Positions 1-11,438 are shown, numbered from the stretch's first letter. The stretch is 20,370 nt of DNA from an uncultured Collinsella sp. (GCA_900754745.1 CAAEEB010000095.1:1-20370); one strand, 5' to 3'. The notes: a model not told the origin generated them from the letters alone. Numbers and translations are program-made.

Positions 1-1946
<1,946 letters not shown>

Positions 1947-1947
1947 G

Positions 1948-3387
1948 TTAGTTCTCCTCGGTCTCGGTCGCGGCGGTCTCGGCAAAATTCCAGCCGGCAA
2001 GGCGGTCCTTCGCGGTATCGATGTCCAGGTAGTTCTCCTCGCCGTCCATGAGTCGCGTAAAGGCGGTAAAGAGATAGTGAGCATCGGTGGGGCCGGGCGA
2101 GGCCTCGGGGTGGTACTGGACCGAGAAGCACGGGGCGTCGAGCAGCTGGATGCCCTCGGCGGTGCCGTCGTTGAGATTCACGTGCGTCAGGCGAATACGG
2201 CCGAAGCGCTCGTTCATCACGACCGGCGCGATGCCGCGACGCACCCAGGCGCGCAGGTCGCCGTCGGCCGCATGCTCGGTCTCGCCGCCGGAAAGCTCCG
2301 GGATCAGTTTGCCCAGACTGGGGAACAGCAGGCCAAAGCCGTGGTTTTGCGCGGTAATCTCCACGCGACGGCTCACCAGGTTCATAACCGGCTGGTTACC
2401 GCCACGGTGACCGAATTTAAGCTTTTCCATTTGGGCGCCGCACGCCAAGCTGATCATCTGGTGACCAAGGCAAATGCCAAAGACCGGCACCTTGCCGATC
2501 AGCTGCTGCACCTGCTCGTAGGTCTCCACCACGGCATCGGGGTCGCCGGGGCCGTTGGATAAAAAGACGCCGTCGGGATTCATGTCGAGCACCTCACTCG
2601 CGGGCGTATCCCACGGCACGACAGTAAGGTCGCAGCCGGCACGGACCAGACCCTCCAGGATGCCGCGCTTGACGCCGCAGTCGTAGGCGACCACGTTGTG
2701 GCGGGCGGGGGCGGCAGGGGCAAGCGCAAAGTCATGCGTAGCGGGCAGATCGGCAGCTGCAAACTCGTGGGGCTCAGGGCAGCTCACGGTCTTGACCAGG
2801 TTCTCGCCCACCAGCGTCGGCGCAGCGGCCAGACGCTCGGCAAGCTCGTCGACGTCAAAGACCTCGGTCGAGATAATGCCCATCTTGGAGCCGTTGTCGC
2901 GCAGGTGGCGCACAAGAGCGCGGGTGTCGACGCCCTCGATAGCGACGATGCCGTGGGCACGTAGGTACTCCGGCACGCTGACGGCCGAGCGCCAGTTGGA
3001 AGGCGTGGCGCACATGTCGCGGACGATCATGCCGCGCATGGCGGGAGCGCTCACGGGGCGAGCGGTATCGCCGGGGAAGGCCGACTGGACGTCGGTCTCG
3101 TCGATACCGTAGTTACCGATCTGCGGATAGGTCATGGTTACGATTTGGCCGGCATAGCTCGGGTCGGTCATGACCTCAAAGTAGCCCTCAAGCGAGGTGT
3201 TGAAGCAGACCTCGCCGGTCGCGGTACCCTCGGCACCGCATGCACGGCCATAAAAAATGGTCCCATCCTCAAGGTACAGGATGCAGGGACCGCAGGTGCC
3301 CTTGCTGGTTTTGGCCAGCATGCACTGGCAAAGCTCGCTGGGCGCGAAGGTGCGGGCAGCAGTGCCCGCAGTATGGTTGTTCGCCAT
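1948..3387 (-). CDS. carA: carbamoyl-phosphate synthase small (glutaminase) subunit
   Basis: CarA hydrolyses glutamine and channels ammonia to CarB. The N-terminal CPSase small-chain domain covers about residues 36-200, and the class I glutamine amidotransferase domain about 230-445. The nucleophile elbow FGICLGHQ places the catalytic Cys at 306; the His/Glu pair is in QYHPEAS (H426, E428). At 479 aa it is much longer than the roughly 360-390 usual. There is a 35-residue N-terminal extension holding C20, C22, C32 and C35, an insertion of about 45 residues after AQNHGF (about 352-398), and an acidic C-terminal tail. The start is supported by GAAGGAG seven to eight bases upstream of ATG. The same Shine-Dalgarno lies in a putative PyrR hairpin (see 3394-3424). 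It forms a tight operon with carB. Confidence 0.96.
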   Translation of the reverse strand: MANNHTAGTAARTFAPSELCQCMLAKTSKGTCGPCILYLEDGTIFYGRACGAEGTATGEVCFNTSLEGYFEVMTDPSYAGQIVTMTYPQIGNYGIDETDVQSAFPGDTARPVSAPAMRGMIVRDMCATPSNWRSAVSVPEYLRAHGIVAIEGVDTRALVRHLRDNGSKMGIISTEVFDVDELAERLAAAPTLVGENLVKTVSCPEPHEFAAADLPATHDFALAPAAPARHNVVAYDCGVKRGILEGLVRAGCDLTVVPWDTPASEVLDMNPDGVFLSNGPGDPDAVVETYEQVQQLIGKVPVFGICLGHQMISLACGAQMEKLKFGHRGGNQPVMNLVSRRVEITAQNHGFGLLFPSLGKLIPELSGGETEHAADGDLRAWVRRGIAPVVMNERFGRIRLTHVNLNDGTAEGIQLLDAPCFSVQYHPEASPGPTDAHYLFTAFTRLMDGEENYLDIDTAKDRLAGWNFAETAATETEEN

Positions 3388-3393
3388 AATTCT

Positions 3394-3424
3394 CCTTCCC
3401 GGTCTCTCCGGACCGGCTTAAAGG
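3394..3424 (-). promoter_or_regulatory. putative PyrR-binding loop over the carA ribosome binding site
   Basis: On the carA mRNA a perfect 6-bp stem CCGGTC/GACCGG (3411-3416 with 3399-3404) closes a hexaloop CGGAGA (3405-3410). The hexaloop matches CNGNGA, the conserved terminal loop of PyrR-binding RNA, and the flanking bases fit most of the wider consensus ARUCCNGNGAGGYU. Below an asymmetric purine-rich internal loop (UAAG against G), CCUU (3421-3424) can pair with AAGG (3394-3397), which is part of the Shine-Dalgarno. PyrR bound to UMP would therefore be expected to hide the ribosome site. This fits translational repression as described for mycobacterial PyrR rather than transcription attenuation: no terminator with a U-run is seen between this loop and carA. 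No pyrR gene is in the window, so the regulator is inferred. Confidence 0.7.
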
Positions 3425-3437
3425 TTGGTAGTTAGGC

Positions 3438-3459
3438 CTTGCGGTATTTTAACCGCAAG
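3438..3459 (-). promoter_or_regulatory. perfect dyad with TAAAAT in its loop, carA leader/promoter region
   Basis: An 8-bp perfect inverted repeat, CTTGCGGT and ACCGCAAG, flanks six bases that read TAAAAT on the carA strand. TAAAAT resembles a -10 hexamer, so this could be an operator over a promoter, but no good -35 lies 16-18 bases upstream. Alternatively it is an RNA hairpin in the carA leader. No U-run follows, so it is not a terminator. Confidence 0.4.
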
Positions 3460-3504
3460 TATGCGCCATGGCGTTAATTTCATCGAAATGTTTACGAAAT
3501 GATA

Positions 3505-3526
3505 ATTATGACTTTCTATGCATAAT
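3505..3526. promoter_or_regulatory. inverted repeat ATTATG-N10-CATAAT upstream of carA
   Basis: Two perfect 6-bp arms spaced by ten bases lie in the AT-rich stretch upstream of carAB, with arm centres about 16 bp apart. The geometry suits a dimeric DNA-binding regulator. It does not match the ArgR box closely, and no regulator can be named. Confidence 0.35.
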
Positions 3527-3547
3527 GATTTTTCTAGGACGGGGATT

Positions 3548-3588
3548 AAAAATCATCCCACGCGGGCACTTGGCTCACGCGGGATGAT
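3548..3588 (-). terminator. rho-independent terminator of the 319-aa gene / ABC exporter unit
   Basis: On the minus strand ATCATCCC (3581-3588) pairs with GGGATGAT (3552-3559). An inner GC-rich stem with one mismatch extends the hairpin, and it is followed by TTTTT (3548-3552). It lies seven bases past the stop codon of the upstream gene and separates that unit from carAB. Confidence 0.85.
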
Positions 3589-3594
3589 GGCGTC

Positions 3595-4554
3595 TTATTT
3601 ATCCTGCTCCAGCAGATCGGACGGCATGCGATCGGGCTTGCCGCCGCGGAAAATCTCGCGGCCATGCAGACGATGCTCCAGGTCACGTTCGGCCTTTTCC
3701 TCGTCAATCTTGGTCTGGCTCACCGACGGATCCTCAATCAGCGACGACACCGAGTTCACCTGCTTTTGAATGCGCTCGGCAATCGTGTCGTCCATGCTCA
3801 CGATATGCATCTTCCAGTCGATGTTCGTGGCGGTCGAAGAGCTCTTGGTCCACACAAACGTCAAAATGGCACTCTGATGACCCCGCGCGGGAAACATGCC
3901 AAAGAAGGAATCATGCTGGATATTGCTGTCCTCATCGATATAGGCGTGCACGTTGTACACCACGCGGTCAATCTTATCGTTGAGCAACGCGTTGGTCGCA
4001 AGTGCCGCAGCCTGAATCTGCCCGTTGGACAGCAGCTCGAGCTCGTTGGCAGACGACGTGTCCAACACCGTCACCTCTACCGTACCCGTGCGCTCGTCCG
4101 CCTCGTCGACGCTAAAGTCGAGCGGGAACTGCGTAAAGCCGTTACCCCACTCAAGGCCGCCCTTCAGTGCCGTGGAAACAGTATCCACCGAAACGCTCTC
4201 GGACAGATTGGCGGTATTCAGACGGCGCATCACGCCGTAGCCGATCTGCATGCCCACGATTAACACCAGAATGCCGATAACTACGGCCATGGCGGTCTTC
4301 GTAATGGTATGGCTCACCTGCGAGCCCGAAGGGTCGTCCTCGGACAGCGGGTCGATCTGCTTTGTCTGGCTTGCGCGATCTTCGCTGCGAAGCTGCGCCA
4401 GCGCCGCCTTGTCGCCGCGCTTGGCCGCTGCCTCTTTTTCGCGCATGCGCTCGGTGCGCTTTTTGGCAAGCGTCGGATCCAAAACGCCGGATGCGTCGAT
4501 CTCGGAGAATAACTCCGTCACTTCTTCCGGAGTCAAAGGGTTCTTCTCAGCCAT
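3595..4554 (-). CDS. single-pass membrane protein of unknown function
   Basis: I do not recognise a family. The 319-aa product starts MAEKNPLTPEEV. It has a charged, Lys/Glu-rich cytoplasmic N-terminus (about 1-80, probably helical), one hydrophobic segment at about 87-107 (AVVIGILVLIVGMQI is its core) and a soluble C-terminal region of about 210 residues. That region probably lies outside the membrane, followed by a charged tail. There is no signal peptidase site, Cys-pair or enzymatic motif that I can identify. AGGAAG four bases before ATG supports the start. The gene begins 19 bases after the ABC exporter stop codon and ends at a terminator, so the two are probably cotranscribed; an accessory role for the exporter is only a guess. 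Confidence 0.85.
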   Translation of the reverse strand: MAEKNPLTPEEVTELFSEIDASGVLDPTLAKKRTERMREKEAAAKRGDKAALAQLRSEDRASQTKQIDPLSEDDPSGSQVSHTITKTAMAVVIGILVLIVGMQIGYGVMRRLNTANLSESVSVDTVSTALKGGLEWGNGFTQFPLDFSVDEADERTGTVEVTVLDTSSANELELLSNGQIQAAALATNALLNDKIDRVVYNVHAYIDEDSNIQHDSFFGMFPARGHQSAILTFVWTKSSSTATNIDWKMHIVSMDDTIAERIQKQVNSVSSLIEDPSVSQTKIDEEKAERDLEHRLHGREIFRGGKPDRMPSDLLEQDK

Positions 4555-4573
4555 ATACTTCCTGTCATATCAA

Positions 4574-6343
4574 TCAGTCGAGCTCGTGCGCACGCGCACC
4601 TTCGAACTGCATTCGATAGTAACGGGCATAGGTGCCGCCACGGGCGAGAAGCTGCTCATGCGTACCACGTTCCACAACGCGACCATGCTCGACGGTCGCA
4701 ATCTCGTCGGCATGTTTAATGGTCGAGAGACGGTGGGCGATGATGATCGTGGTGCGGCCGCGCGCCAGGCGCTCGAGCGACTCCTGCACCGCCTCCTCGC
4801 TCTCGTTATCCAAGGCGCTCGTCGCCTCGTCCAGGATCAGAATCTTGGGGTTCTTGAGAAACACGCGCGCAATGGCTACGCGCTGCTTCTGGCCGCCCGA
4901 AAGACGGCTGCCGCGCTCGCCCACGACCGTGTCGTAGCCCTGCGGCAGCGACTCAATGAAGGCATCGATATTGGCGCGGCGGGCGGCCTCGGCAACCTCT
5001 TCCGCCGTGGCGCCTGGCTTGCCGTAGGCGATGTTCTCGCCAATCGTACCGTCAAACAGATAGACATCCTGCTGCACCAGGCCAATGGCGCGGCGCAGAC
5101 TCTGTTGCGTCACGTCGCGCACGTCCTGGCCGTCGATGCTGATGGATCCGTCCGCCACGTCGTAAAAGCGCGGCAGCAGCGAACAAGTCGTAGACTTGCC
5201 GCCGCCCGAGGGGCCAACCAGCGCAATGGTCTGTCCGGGCTTGATGGACAGATCCATATGGTCGATCACGGGACGAGCCTCTTCGCTGCCGCCCAGCTCA
5301 ACATCCTCATAGCTAAAGCACACGTCGCGATATTCAACCGCGCCAGCCGTCACCTGCAGGTCCGCGGCATCCGGCTTATCCTGGATATCCGGGGCGGTCG
5401 AAAGCACCTCGTCCATACGCTTAAAGCCGGCGATGGCCTTCTGATACGTTTCGGCCGAATTGACGAGCGTCTCGAGCGGCGTGCAGAACAGTGAAATGTA
5501 GAGCGCGAAGGTCGCCATATCGACCGCCTGCAGCTGTCCCTGGGCCACCAGCCAACCACCCAGCAGCACCACGATCACGTACAACACGCCCGAGAGCAGG
5601 CCATACGTCGCAGTGTAGACGCCCATGGCGTGATACATATTCTCCTTGGACGAAAGATAGCGGTCGTTAGAGGCGCGGAACTTGGAGCGCTCAGCCTCCT
5701 CGTTCGCAAAACTCTTGACCACGCGCATGCCTGCCAGCGAATCCTGCAGCTGAGCATTAATACCGCTGATCTTTTTGCGGTTGTCGCTAAAGACCTCGCG
5801 CATGCGCATGTTCTGCCAAAACATGATGACCGCAAACACCGCCGTCACCACGGCCATAGCAAGCGCCAGCACCGGGGCAATAGCAAAGAGGATCACAAAC
5901 GAGCCGACGATCTCGATGCCGCAGATGATAATCCACTCGGGCACGTGGTGTGCCGCCTCGCAGATATCGAACAGGTCGTTGACCACGCGGCTCATCATGT
6001 CACCCGAGCTGTTGCGATCGAAGTACGCAAAGCTAAAGCGCTCGTACTGATCGAACAGGTCCTCGCGCATCTTGGACTCCATGCGCGCGCCCATCACGTG
6101 GCCCCAGTAACTCACAAAGTAGCGACAGGCGCAACGGATGGCATACATCAGTACCAGGCCAACCGCGATCATGCCGAGTGCCTGCATAATAGCAGCCTGA
6201 CCCTGGGTAAAGAGCCCGCCGGTCAGATTACGCAGAATGATAGGAAACGCCAGGTCAATGGCGGCAAGCACCAGGGCACAAACAGTATCGGCAACAAAAA
6301 GCCCCATCTGGGGCTCGTAATACGAAAGAAACCTCTTCAGCAT
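4574..6343 (-). CDS. ABC exporter half-transporter (membrane domain fused to ATPase)
   Basis: This is a type IV ABC exporter half-transporter that would work as a dimer in the cytoplasmic membrane. Counting from MLKRFLSYYEP, the six-helix membrane domain covers about residues 10-310 and the nucleotide-binding domain about 330-575. Visible motifs are Walker A GPSGGGKST (about 377-385), Q-loop VQQDVYLFDGT, signature LSGGQ (about 481), Walker B ILILDEATSALD and the H-loop histidine in IIIAHRLST. It is 589 aa, normal for the family. AAGGTG five bases before the ATG at 6343 supports this start. An in-frame ATG at 6442 has an even stronger GAGGAGG and would add 33 basic residues; I prefer 6343 because homologous proteins usually begin near there and because the extra stretch is a palindrome (see 6391-6488). 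The substrate cannot be told; a lipid or drug exporter is plausible. Confidence 0.93.
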   Translation of the reverse strand: MLKRFLSYYEPQMGLFVADTVCALVLAAIDLAFPIILRNLTGGLFTQGQAAIMQALGMIAVGLVLMYAIRCACRYFVSYWGHVMGARMESKMREDLFDQYERFSFAYFDRNSSGDMMSRVVNDLFDICEAAHHVPEWIIICGIEIVGSFVILFAIAPVLALAMAVVTAVFAVIMFWQNMRMREVFSDNRKKISGINAQLQDSLAGMRVVKSFANEEAERSKFRASNDRYLSSKENMYHAMGVYTATYGLLSGVLYVIVVLLGGWLVAQGQLQAVDMATFALYISLFCTPLETLVNSAETYQKAIAGFKRMDEVLSTAPDIQDKPDAADLQVTAGAVEYRDVCFSYEDVELGGSEEARPVIDHMDLSIKPGQTIALVGPSGGGKSTTCSLLPRFYDVADGSISIDGQDVRDVTQQSLRRAIGLVQQDVYLFDGTIGENIAYGKPGATAEEVAEAARRANIDAFIESLPQGYDTVVGERGSRLSGGQKQRVAIARVFLKNPKILILDEATSALDNESEEAVQESLERLARGRTTIIIAHRLSTIKHADEIATVEHGRVVERGTHEQLLARGGTYARYYRMQFEGARAHELD

Positions 6344-6352
6344 AATCACCTT

Positions 6353-6374
6353 ACGCGGTTTTACCAAACCGCGT
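6353..6374 (-). promoter_or_regulatory. 9-bp perfect hairpin just upstream of the exporter ribosome site
   Basis: ACGCGGTTT and AAACCGCGT pair perfectly around a 4-base loop (GGTA on the minus strand). The hairpin ends immediately before AAGGTG, the Shine-Dalgarno of the ATG at 6343. It is not followed by a U-run. If translation starts at 6442 it lies within the coding sequence. Confidence 0.5.
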
Positions 6375-6390
6375 TTCGTCTCGACGCTGC

Positions 6391-6488
6391 AAGTGCTCCA
6401 TTTGGACAATCTGGCCTTCAATCGTCGGTCGCGTATATCCATACGCTTCCCTCCTCTTTTAGGCCACCTTGTCTCAAATGGAGCACTT
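6391..6488 (-). repeat. 98-bp symmetric imperfect palindrome upstream of the exporter
   Basis: Outer arms AAGTGCTCCATTTG (6391-6404) and CAAATGGAGCACTT (6475-6488) are perfect over 14 bp. After a 1-base bulge GACAA/TTGTC (6405-6409, 6469-6473) adds 5 bp, then a 3x3 internal loop, then GGCCT/AGGCC (6413-6417, 6461-6465), and at the centre GCGTAT/ATACGC (6431-6436, 6441-6446). All stems share the same centre, so the RNA or single strand would form one long rod. A strong Shine-Dalgarno (GAGGAGG) and an in-frame ATG (6442) lie inside it. It may be a regulatory leader or a dispersed palindromic element; no transposase accompanies it. Confidence 0.6.
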
Positions 6489-6527
6489 TCGCTGACTTAC
6501 ACAAACCTACGGGATCATTCCCGCTCG

Positions 6528-7223
6528 TTAAAGATCGGCTCCGCCCAACCTATGCGCGATACTGTCGCAGGCCAGTGCGCCCACGACGGTCTTGGCATCT
6601 TCGATCTTGCCGTCGAGCACGGCGTCGATCAGCTCGTGCAGCGGCACCAGATCCACGTTGACAAACTCGTCATCATCGGGGTTGGGTGCATCGAACTCGA
6701 GCTTGGTGGCCAGGTAGATGTGAATGATCTCGTCACAGAAGCCGCAGGACGTGACAATCGACGTCAAAAAGCGAATGCGACCGGCCCTAAAGCCCGTCTC
6801 CTCATGCAGCTCGCGCTTGGCGCAATCGAGCGGGTCCTCGCCTGGATCGAGCTTTCCGGCGGGAATCTCAACCGTCACGCGGTCGATGGCGGTGCGGTAC
6901 TGACGCACCAGTACGATCTTGCCGCTCTCGGTCAGTGCCACAACGGCCGCCGCACCCGGATGGCGAACGATATCGCGGGCGCTGCGGTGACCGTTGGGCA
7001 GCTCAACCTCAAGACGGTGGACGTCGAGGATCTTGCCCTTCCAGGCACACTCCTCCGAAAGAATCTTCTCGTGCAGCTCGGCATCGTGCGGATCGTCGTC
7101 GCCCAGCACCAGCGACGGCTCGTCAGCGACCTCGCCACCAGGCTCGCCCTCGGCGTGCCCATACATGCGGCTGTCCTCTTCGACGATCTGCGCGTCCACG
7201 AGCTCTTCGTTCTTCTCGTCCAT
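6528..7223 (-). CDS. Nudix hydrolase, probable ADP-ribose pyrophosphatase
   Basis: The protein likely hydrolyses ADP-ribose or a similar nucleotide sugar to AMP and the sugar phosphate. The Nudix box GX5EX7REUXEEXGU is complete at about residues 123-145 (GKLDPGED... RELHEETG). The region before it (RQYR, then EIPAGKLD) is typical of the ADP-ribose pyrophosphatase/NudF branch. An acidic N-terminal extension of about 50 residues precedes the fold. The start at 7223 (MDEKNEE) has GAGAGGA at nine bases, whereas ATG at 7232 has it practically touching, so I chose the former; three residues are at stake. It begins 21 bases after the purD stop codon and is probably cotranscribed with purD. The exact substrate is not proven by the sequence. 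Confidence 0.93.
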   Translation of the reverse strand: MDEKNEELVDAQIVEEDSRMYGHAEGEPGGEVADEPSLVLGDDDPHDAELHEKILSEECAWKGKILDVHRLEVELPNGHRSARDIVRHPGAAAVVALTESGKIVLVRQYRTAIDRVTVEIPAGKLDPGEDPLDCAKRELHEETGFRAGRIRFLTSIVTSCGFCDEIIHIYLATKLEFDAPNPDDDEFVNVDLVPLHELIDAVLDGKIEDAKTVVGALACDSIAHRLGGADL

Positions 7224-7244
7224 CCGTCTCATTCCTCTCGGACT

Positions 7245-8549
7245 TTAGGCATCCCAGGCGTCGCGGCCACGCAGCGCGCGCAGGCCAATGTCGTGACGCA
7301 GGGTCTTGCCCTCAAAATCAATCTTCTCGCAGGCCTCGTAGGCAAGGTTGCGAGCGTTCTCAAACGTATCGCCCAGCGCGGTCACGGCAAGCACTCGGCC
7401 ACCGTTGGTCACGAGCTGACCGTCCACCACGGCGGTGCCGGCATGGTACACGGTCACGTTCTCCATGGCCTCGGCGTCGGCGATGCCGGTGATGACTTTG
7501 CCCTTCTCGTAGCTGCCAGGGTAGCCCGCGCTCGTCAGGACAACAGCCACAGCCCACTCGTCACGCCAGTCGAGCTCAATCTGATCGAGCTCGCAGTTGG
7601 CGCAGGCGAGCATAACCTCGACCAGGTCGTTCTTGAGGCGCGGCAGCACGACCTGCGTCTCAGGGTCGCCAAAGCGGGCGTTGAACTCCAGCACCTTGGG
7701 GCCGGCGGGGGTAAGCATAAAGCCGCCGTACAGGCAGCCGCGGTAGTCGATGCCCTCGGCGGCGAGCTCGGCCACGGTCTGCTCCATGACCTTCACCATG
7801 GTGGCGTGCTCCTCGTCGGTCACGATGGGCACCGGGCTGTAGACGCCCATGCCACCGGTGTTGGGGCCCTTGTCGCCCTCGAGTGCACGCTTGTGATCCT
7901 GCGAGGTGGCCATGGGGCGCACGGTCTTGCCGTCGGTAAAGGCCAGCAGTGAGCACTCGGGGCCAACCAGCATCTCCTCAATGACAACGGTGTTGCCGGC
8001 ATCACCAAAGGCTCCACCAAAGCACTCACGCACGGCTTCCTCGGCCTGCTCGAGCTCAGTCGCCACGATAACGCCCTTGCCTGCGGCCAGGCCGTCAGCC
8101 TTCACGACCAGCGGGGCACCCTGCTCGCGCACATAGGCGAGAGCCGAAGCCTCGTCAGTAAACGAGCCGTAGGCGGCCGTCGGAATGCCGGCACGCTCCA
8201 TGAGCTGCTTGGAGAACAGCTTAGAGCCCTCCATCTGGGCGCCCTCGGCACCCGGGCCAAAGCAGGGAATACCCGCCGCGCGCACGGCGTCGGCCACGCC
8301 CGCCACGAGCGGAGCCTCGGGGCCAATTACCACGAGTCCGCATCCGTGGCTCTGCGCAAACGCCGCCACGGCCGCAGGATCGCAATCGTCGAGAACCACG
8401 TTCTCGCCGCAGCTCGCGGTGCCGCCGTTACCCGGCGCGATGTAGAGCTTGCCGGCGCGCGGTGATGCTGCGAGTTTAGCTGCCAAAGCATGCTCACGGC
8501 CGCCGCTGCCCAACAACAGGATGTCGATGGTTTGAGTGTCCGCCTTCAA
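7245..8549 (-). CDS. purD: phosphoribosylamine-glycine ligase (GAR synthetase)
   Basis: PurD joins glycine to phosphoribosylamine with ATP, the second step of de novo purine synthesis. From the chosen start the protein is 434 aa, normal for the family. The N-terminal domain has [13 protein letters not shown] (about 10-22) and YIAPGNGGT. The ATP-grasp domain has [26 protein letters not shown] and the metal-binding end FNARFGDPE. Translation most likely starts at TTG 8549-8547, because AGAGGAGG lies five bases upstream and the family core begins shortly after; the frame extends further upstream without a ribosome site. The gene follows purA after a hairpin and precedes the Nudix gene. Confidence 0.96.
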   Translation of the reverse strand: MKADTQTIDILLLGSGGREHALAAKLAASPRAGKLYIAPGNGGTASCGENVVLDDCDPAAVAAFAQSHGCGLVVIGPEAPLVAGVADAVRAAGIPCFGPGAEGAQMEGSKLFSKQLMERAGIPTAAYGSFTDEASALAYVREQGAPLVVKADGLAAGKGVIVATELEQAEEAVRECFGGAFGDAGNTVVIEEMLVGPECSLLAFTDGKTVRPMATSQDHKRALEGDKGPNTGGMGVYSPVPIVTDEEHATMVKVMEQTVAELAAEGIDYRGCLYGGFMLTPAGPKVLEFNARFGDPETQVVLPRLKNDLVEVMLACANCELDQIELDWRDEWAVAVVLTSAGYPGSYEKGKVITGIADAEAMENVTVYHAGTAVVDGQLVTNGGRVLAVTALGDTFENARNLAYEACEKIDFEGKTLRHDIGLRALRGRDAWDA

Positions 8550-8603
8550 GGGTGCCTCCTCTATGGATGAACGGCCCGCTCCGCGCGAGCCCTTTGCAAG
8601 CAA

Positions 8604-8645
8604 ATATACCCCTCGGCCGCCCGTCCGGGCTGCAAAGGGGTATAT
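8604..8645 (-). terminator. hairpin between purA and purD, probable weak terminator
   Basis: ATATACCCCT (8604-8613) and AGGGGTATAT (8636-8645) are perfect 10-bp arms, with an inner GCCCG/CGGGC stem. It lies 21 bases past the purA stop codon. On the minus strand only TTTGCTTG follows, so termination may be incomplete and purD could be reached by readthrough. Confidence 0.55.
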
Positions 8646-8666
8646 CGCAATAACCGTATAAACCGA

Positions 8667-9962
<1,296 letters not shown>

Positions 9963-10019
9963 TTACATTCATGGACTGTCTACGCGCCACGCTAGCGCAC
10001 AGAAGCACAAAACATTCCC

Positions 10020-10048
10020 AGTATACCCGTGCAACGGGCGCCTGTCCT
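10020..10048 (-). promoter_or_regulatory. probable sigma-70-type promoter of purA
   Basis: AGGACA (10043-10048) and TATACT (10020-10025) on the minus strand are spaced by 17 bases. The -10 is close to consensus and the -35 keeps GACA. The -35 overlaps the dnaB stop codon, and transcription would begin about 60 bases before the purA ATG. Confidence 0.55.
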
Positions 10049-11438
10049 ACTCCTCGGTATGCGCCCCATCAAGCTCATAGAACTTGGTGGATGCCGGCAG
10101 GAACATCAGGTCGACGTCGCCGATCGGGCCCGAACGGTTCTTGGCCACGACGATACGCGTGACGCCCTCGTCGGGTCGATCGTCGCGAGAGGCCTCGGCC
10201 TCGTCGGCGGAGCGGTCCAAGAACATAACGATATCGGCGTCCTGCTCGATGGAGCCCGATTCGCGCAGGTCGGACAGCTGTGGGCGCTTACCGGTACGGG
10301 ACTCGACCTGACGCGACAGCTGCGACAGCGCGATCAGCGGGATCTTGAGCTCCTTGGCCATGATCTTCATGCCACGCGACATCTCGGAGACCTCGACGGT
10401 ACGGCTCTCGGAGCGACGTCCCGGCGGAGGACTCACCAGCTGCAGATAGTCCAGGATGATGATGGCCTTCTCCTTGTTGTGGAGCATGCGGCGACTCTTG
10501 GCGCGGATCTCGGTCACCGTGGTGCCGGGCGTATCGTCGATCAGAATGTCGAGCTTAGACAAGGTCTGCGTGGCCTCGTTGATATTGGCCCACTGCTCGG
10601 GGCTAATGCGGCCCATGCGGAAGTCGCTGATCGAAATCATGGCGTAGGCGCAAATCAGGCGCTGGGCAATTTCCTTGCCCGACATCTCCAGCGAGAAGAA
10701 ACCGACGGTATAGCCCGCAGCGGCGGCGTTGAGCGCCAAGTTGAGGGCGAACGACGTCTTACCCACGGCAGGGCGGGCGCCGATGATGATGAGCTGGCCC
10801 TCGCGGAAGCCCATGAGCATACGGTCGAGCGACGGGAAACCCGTGGGGACGCCCGCGGCCTGGCCACCGGCCTGACACACTTCCTCGGCCTCGTTATAGG
10901 CCTCGACCATAAACTCGGTCAGCGTCTTGTAGCTCGACTTGACCTCGCGCGCCGTGACCTTGAGCAGCTTGCTCTCGGCCAGCTCCACGACCTCTTTGGT
11001 GTCGGTAGGGGCGTTATAGGCCAGCGCGTTGATCTCGTTGGTGGCGCCAATCAGCTCGCGCAGCATCGAGTCGCGACGCACGATGGCGGCATGGTGCTGC
11101 CAGTTGACGAGCGACAGGGTCTGGCCCATCAGCTCCAAAATGTAGGCCTCGCCGCCCACGGCATCAAGCTTGTTGATGCTGCGCAGGTAATCGATCAGCG
11201 AGATAGAGTCGATGGGAATGCGGCTGTTGTACATATCGACCATCGCGGTGTAGATGGTCTTATGAATGGGCCGGTAGAAGTCATCGGGCTGCAGCTCGAC
11301 CTGGGCCTCCTCGACCACCTCGGGCGACAGCAGCATGGCGGCCAGTACATTGGCCTCTGCATCTTGGTTTTGAGGGAGACCCAACTTGGAGCCACGGTCC
11401 TCGACCGTCAGCCCCATCTCCCTTTCGTCATATGCCAT
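10047..11438 (-). CDS. dnaB: replicative DNA helicase
   Basis: DnaB is the hexameric 5'-3' helicase of the replication fork. The N-terminal helical domain begins at LPQNQDAEANVLAAML, where the family usually starts; a linker follows and the RecA-like domain begins near residue 195. Walker A GARPAVGKTS (about 220-229), SLEMS, Walker B IIILDYLQLV (about 326-335), the LSQLSR motif and the arginine-finger region DLRESGSIEQDAD are all present. I see no intein or insertion. Three ATGs lie close together (11450, 11444, 11438); the last (MAYDERE) has GAGGA at a normal distance and gives 463 aa. It follows rplI, as in many bacteria, but a strong terminator separates them, so it probably has its own, unrecognised promoter at 11440-11600. 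Confidence 0.96.
   Translation of the reverse strand: MAYDEREMGLTVEDRGSKLGLPQNQDAEANVLAAMLLSPEVVEEAQVELQPDDFYRPIHKTIYTAMVDMYNSRIPIDSISLIDYLRSINKLDAVGGEAYILELMGQTLSLVNWQHHAAIVRRDSMLRELIGATNEINALAYNAPTDTKEVVELAESKLLKVTAREVKSSYKTLTEFMVEAYNEAEEVCQAGGQAAGVPTGFPSLDRMLMGFREGQLIIIGARPAVGKTSFALNLALNAAAAGYTVGFFSLEMSGKEIAQRLICAYAMISISDFRMGRISPEQWANINEATQTLSKLDILIDDTPGTTVTEIRAKSRRMLHNKEKAIIILDYLQLVSPPPGRRSESRTVEVSEMSRGMKIMAKELKIPLIALSQLSRQVESRTGKRPQLSDLRESGSIEQDADIVMFLDRSADEAEASRDDRPDEGVTRIVVAKNRSGPIGDVDLMFLPASTKFYELDGAHTEE

Noticed and set aside
6510..6523. CGGGA/TCCCG hairpin after the Nudix gene as terminator
   Set aside because: Stem is only five pairs and no U-run follows on the minus strand.
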